Positions 61,047 to 64,000 of a stretch of 64,000 nt of DNA are shown one piece after another; the first letter of the stretch is position 1, and each line of letters opens with the position of its first letter. Made by a program: the position numbers and the translations under genes. The stretch is taken from the NCBI RefSeq assembly GCF_019749295.1, contig NZ_JACWFG010000013.1, positions 1 through 64,000 on the forward strand. The letters are read 5' to 3'. The stretch is from Neobacillus niacini (GTDB lineage Bacteria; Bacillota; Bacilli; Bacillales; Cytobacillaceae). A model generated the notes under the pieces. The model was given only the letters and a program-made list of their open reading frames with translations. It was not told the DNA's origin and searched no databases.

Positions 61047-62954
61047 ATGGCTATTACGATTCCCGAGACAATTCGATCATCTGCGACAACAGGGGAAAGG
61101 CTGTTTTTTCGAACGCTTAAGACCTTTTTACCAGATGATTACATTGTTTATTATGAACCTGATATACAAGGAAGAAGACCTGATTTCGTGATTATTGGGC
61201 CAGACCTTGGCATTGTGGTAATAGAAGTGAAGGATTATACGAAGAATACACTTCTTCAAATAAATCATGATGAATGGCATATTGTTACTTCCTCTGAAGA
61301 GCAAACGGTTGTTAAAAGTCCGATGAAGCAGGCAAGGGATAATATGTTTCATGTAGTTGATACCTTGAAAAAAGATAAAAGTCTGATTCAATTAGACGGA
61401 AAATATAAATTTCAATTAAAGTTCCCATATGGCCATGGGGTTGTTTTTACACGGTTGTATTCTAAGGATTTTGTCCAAGAGGGACTTTATTCCGTCATTG
61501 AACCGAATCTTTGTTTTACCAGGGATGAGATTGACCCAGACAAAGAGGGATTTTCAGAAGAAGTATTAATGGAAAAGATCCTCAATATGTTTGTCGTTCC
61601 ATTCCGATTAAAGGAATCATTGTCCATTGAGGACATCAATGCGATTCGGTATCACTTGTTTCCGGAGGTACGGATTAGTGCTGAATACAAACCACCGGTA
61701 CCATATCAGGACCAGCTTTTATTGTCCTTGCATGACATTAAGACCATGGATCTTCACCAGGAGAATTTAGCGAAACAGATAGGGGACAAGAACCGCTTAA
61801 TACGTGGAGTAGCTGGGAGTGGTAAAACGATAATATTAGCAAGTCGAGCAAAGATGTTATCAAAACAAAATCCAGACTGGAAGATTCTTATTCTCTGCTA
61901 TAATATTTCCCTTTCAAATGCAATCCAGCAAATGATCCATCACATGCTCAATGAGCCAGAGGATTTATTTGACTTTGATCCAAATGCTGTGACTGTAAAA
62001 AATGAGAATATTATTGTGAGAAATTTTCATTCTTGGTTAAAGAATGATTTAAGGATAAAGGAGCAGCAGCTTCCTACTATCATAGAAAAACTAGAAAGAA
62101 AAGAAGCAATTCTGCCTACATATGACGCCGTTTTGATCGATGAAGGGCAAGACTTTGAAGCTGACTGGCTCCGCCTGGTTAGTTTGCTGATTAATGCAGA
62201 TACACAGTCTCTATTATTAGTAGAAGACCGCGCACAGACTATTTATCAGCGGAAGCGTTCCTACCTTGAAGATACAGGACTGAGTTTTCGTGGACGATCA
62301 AAGGTTCTTTCTATCAACTACCGGAACACCCAGCAGATTGTAAAATTTGCCTGGGAATTTTACCGCAAGCATTCGATGTTTAAGAATAAAGTGGTCAACC
62401 GTGAACTAGAAGGTGAGATCATTGCACCGCAGAGCACGAAGCGGAGAGGCCCAGAGCCAGGCATTGTAAAGGCAGCAAATTTCTTTGAGGAAATGAGGAT
62501 TGTTGCTCGCTCCATTAAGAAATTGCATATGGAGAAAAAAGTACCTTTAGAGGATGTTTTAATTCTTTACCGTGTGAAACGGACACATAAATTTCCTATC
62601 ATTGATATCATTCAGCGCTCTTTGAGGGATGAAGGATTACCTTACTTTTGGATCACGGAGAACGACGTCTCAAAACGCTCGTATGCAAAAGATGATGGTA
62701 AAGTGAAAATCAGCACCATTGATAGCAGTAAAGGACTGGATTTCAGAGCTGTTTTTATCGTCAATGTCGACTCCATGCCGTTTCCACTTGAAGAGAATAA
62801 GGAAAGGGAAGTTTCACTTCTATACATTGGAATGACGAGGGCAAAGGAATATTTATGTCTATCATACTCAGGAGAATCTGAGTTTACTGCCTATCTGGAT
62901 GGTATTTTGGAAGAGAGAAAACAGAAGCGAAATGGGATAGAAAAAGTAAATTAA
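61047..62954 (+). CDS. NERD-domain UvrD-like helicase
   Basis: The protein has about 635 residues from ATG 61047 (GGAG 8 bases upstream; the ATG at 61014 overlaps a TATAAT-like promoter element). Residues 10-125 form a NERD nuclease-like domain: TGERLFFRTLKTFLP, RRPDFVIIG and IVVIEVKDY, giving the acidic-acidic-Lys set of the PD-(D/E)XK-like fold. Residues 245-625 are a superfamily 1 helicase: Walker A GVAGSGKTIILA (about 253), IDEGQDFEADW (about 364), LSINYRNT and STIDSSKGLDF. Probably acts on stalled or foreign DNA. Stands alone before a terminator. Confidence 0.88.
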   Translation: MAITIPETIRSSATTGERLFFRTLKTFLPDDYIVYYEPDIQGRRPDFVIIGPDLGIVVIEVKDYTKNTLLQINHDEWHIVTSSEEQTVVKSPMKQARDNMFHVVDTLKKDKSLIQLDGKYKFQLKFPYGHGVVFTRLYSKDFVQEGLYSVIEPNLCFTRDEIDPDKEGFSEEVLMEKILNMFVVPFRLKESLSIEDINAIRYHLFPEVRISAEYKPPVPYQDQLLLSLHDIKTMDLHQENLAKQIGDKNRLIRGVAGSGKTIILASRAKMLSKQNPDWKILILCYNISLSNAIQQMIHHMLNEPEDLFDFDPNAVTVKNENIIVRNFHSWLKNDLRIKEQQLPTIIEKLERKEAILPTYDAVLIDEGQDFEADWLRLVSLLINADTQSLLLVEDRAQTIYQRKRSYLEDTGLSFRGRSKVLSINYRNTQQIVKFAWEFYRKHSMFKNKVVNRELEGEIIAPQSTKRRGPEPGIVKAANFFEEMRIVARSIKKLHMEKKVPLEDVLILYRVKRTHKFPIIDIIQRSLRDEGLPYFWITENDVSKRSYAKDDGKVKISTIDSSKGLDFRAVFIVNVDSMPFPLEENKEREVSLLYIGMTRAKEYLCLSYSGESEFTAYLDGILEERKQKRNGIEKVN

Positions 62955-62965
62955 AAAGTAAACCC

Positions 62966-62997
62966 AAAGAGTCTATACTCAATGCTATAGACTCTTT
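62966..62997 (+). terminator. rho-independent terminator
   Basis: A perfect 12-bp stem AAAGAGTCTATA/TATAGACTCTTT with an 8-base loop lies 12 bases after the helicase gene. Confidence 0.8.
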
Positions 62998-63118
62998 ATG
63001 TTGTTTATATTACTATCCCGTTTTCATATTTAAAGTTAATGACAATCCTTTTTTTACTGTTGCAGAAGACAGTTATATATAAATTTTTTTATCCTAATCA
63101 AAAGGTATAGCAAAAAAT

Positions 63119-63149
63119 ATCCACCTGTGAGTTAATGACTCTGGTGGAT
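63119..63149. terminator. hairpin, probable terminator of the minus-strand gene
   Basis: ATCCACC and GGTGGAT arms with extra inner pairs (GAGT/GACTC) form a stem 50 bases downstream of the peptidase C26 gene. Confidence 0.55.
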
Positions 63150-63198
63150 TATTTCTGTTCAAGGAAGACACTACTTTTTTTAGAATATCTTAGAAATT

Positions 63199-63900
63199 CT
63201 ATGAGACTATTGAGGCTTTAATAAATGCTGTAAATATCCTGTTTGAAACTTGATCGAAAGGGGTAAGAAATTCAGGGTGCCATTGAACGCCAAGTACAAA
63301 TTTGTGCTCAAGACTTTCAATCGCCTCCACCACACTATCACTAGATTTAGCACTAATTATAAAGCCAGGAGCAGGGTCTTTAACGGCTTGATGGTGGAAA
63401 CTGTTCACTTTAAATTTATCTAGTCCCGCAATGGTTCGAAGTAGTGACTCTTCTTTGGTTGTGACAAAATGGGATAAATGTGTATGAGGTGCTCTTTGGG
63501 AGTGTTGTAAAAGATCACTCTTTTGACTGTAAATATCTTGGAACATATTCCCACCAGCTGCAACATTAAGCATTTGTATCCCACGGCAAATAGCTAAGAT
63601 TGGCAGGTTTACCTTTAGGGCATTTTGAATAAGTAGTGTTTCCAATTCATCTCTTTCAGGCATAATCTCCCCAAGACCAGGAATTGGTTCTTCACCAAAA
63701 AGGGTAGGATCAATATCCACCCCGCCACTTAATAATAGCCCATCAATATGCCCAATTACCGATTCAATGGTTGATGGGTCCTTTGTATATGGCAGGATAT
63801 AGGGGATTCCACCGGCCATTAGAATGGAATTGATATTATCTTGATTGAGTGTAATTTTCCCTTGAATAATAGGAGCGGTAACACCAATGATTGGTTTCAT
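63199..63900 (-). CDS. gamma-glutamyl-gamma-aminobutyrate hydrolase family (peptidase C26)
   Basis: This 233-residue class I glutamine-amidotransferase-fold enzyme has a catalytic Cys in ILAICRGIQMLN (about 104), His in LGVQWHPEF (about 209) with the following Glu, and the GLLLSGGVDIDP block (about 53-64) that binds the substrate. Members such as PuuD cleave gamma-glutamyl-GABA in putrescine breakdown. Length is normal. No puu genes are near, so the substrate is uncertain. Starting at ATG 63900. Confidence 0.9.
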   Translation of the reverse strand: MKPIIGVTAPIIQGKITLNQDNINSILMAGGIPYILPYTKDPSTIESVIGHIDGLLLSGGVDIDPTLFGEEPIPGLGEIMPERDELETLLIQNALKVNLPILAICRGIQMLNVAAGGNMFQDIYSQKSDLLQHSQRAPHTHLSHFVTTKEESLLRTIAGLDKFKVNSFHHQAVKDPAPGFIISAKSSDSVVEAIESLEHKFVLGVQWHPEFLTPFDQVSNRIFTAFIKASIVS

Positions 63901-64000
63901 CCTATCTCATTCCTTCCAGAATATAATCATAATCTAGTGAAGAGGGTAGGCCTTTTCATTCAGATTACTGCAGCCAATAGACTCATAGTTTTTGACGCTC

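Noticed and set aside
1-64000. CRISPR arrays, tRNA or rRNA genes
   Set aside because: No regularly spaced direct repeats, cloverleaf sequences or conserved rRNA blocks were seen on reading the window.

Overview
The window is low-GC DNA from a Firmicute, most likely a Bacillaceae member (Bacillus, Neobacillus or a relative). The signs are AT-rich codon use, strong AGGAGG-type ribosome binding sites, frequent GTG and TTG starts, strong hairpin-plus-T terminators, and Bacillus-type families (DUF3951, BsuPI inhibitor-like, NfeD/YqeZ-like, DUF2087 regulator, DUF2975 with a small XRE regulator). I see no rRNA, tRNA or CRISPR array.

Layout. 0-7 kb is accessory DNA with small genes, gene remnants, an IS110-family element with a likely bridge-RNA end, a TolB-like secreted propeller protein, and at least six copies of a short dispersed hairpin repeat. 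7-10 kb is a phage- or plasmid-type replication module (DnaD-like protein, DnaB-like helicase, an unknown gene, a sigma-70 region 4 fragment). 10.8-13.9 kb is a tightly packed three-gene operon (DUF262 protein, DUF3696-type ABC ATPase, unknown protein with a RelE-like tail). 14.2-15.8 kb is a decayed prophage integrase with a DUF771 gene. 16.1-20.7 kb holds an EVE-HNH endonuclease, a small ORF, a possible PD-(D/E)XK protein, and a convergent parB / small gene / tyrosine integrase operon. 20.7-22.5 kb is mostly decayed, with a long terminator hairpin and a candidate pseudoknotted RNA.

22.5-36.2 kb is a complete BREX locus of type 1 order (brxA-brxB-brxC-pglX-pglZ-brxL), preceded by a DUF2089-like putative regulator. 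36.6-39.3 kb is a MazG-like pyrophosphohydrolase coupled to a PLD-nuclease/SF2-helicase fusion. 39.6-43.1 kb is a separate three-gene unit (GHKL-type ATPase, unknown protein, DUF6339-like protein). 43.7-46.7 kb looks like sugar or inositol metabolism: a divergent AraC regulator, a nonsense-interrupted sugar-phosphate isomerase gene and a Gfo/Idh/MocA dehydrogenase. 47-63.9 kb mixes core-like genes (NfeD protease, UppS paralogue, peptidase C26) with more defence genes: a nuclease-like protein, GIY-YIG nuclease with McrB and McrC, and a NERD-UvrD helicase. Two gene families (RraB and a small charged protein) each occur twice in the same order and orientation, which points to an old segmental duplication around the McrBC genes.

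How it fits together. About 50 kb is a defence island with layered functions: BREX (adenine methylation and phage exclusion), two type IV systems against modified DNA (EVE-HNH, McrBC), and several multi-gene ATPase/nuclease operons that I cannot assign to a named system. The best candidates for something undescribed are the 10.8-13.9 kb and 39.6-43.1 kb operons and the EVE-HNH neighbourhood. All assignments come from reading motifs in the translated sequence. No database search was run.
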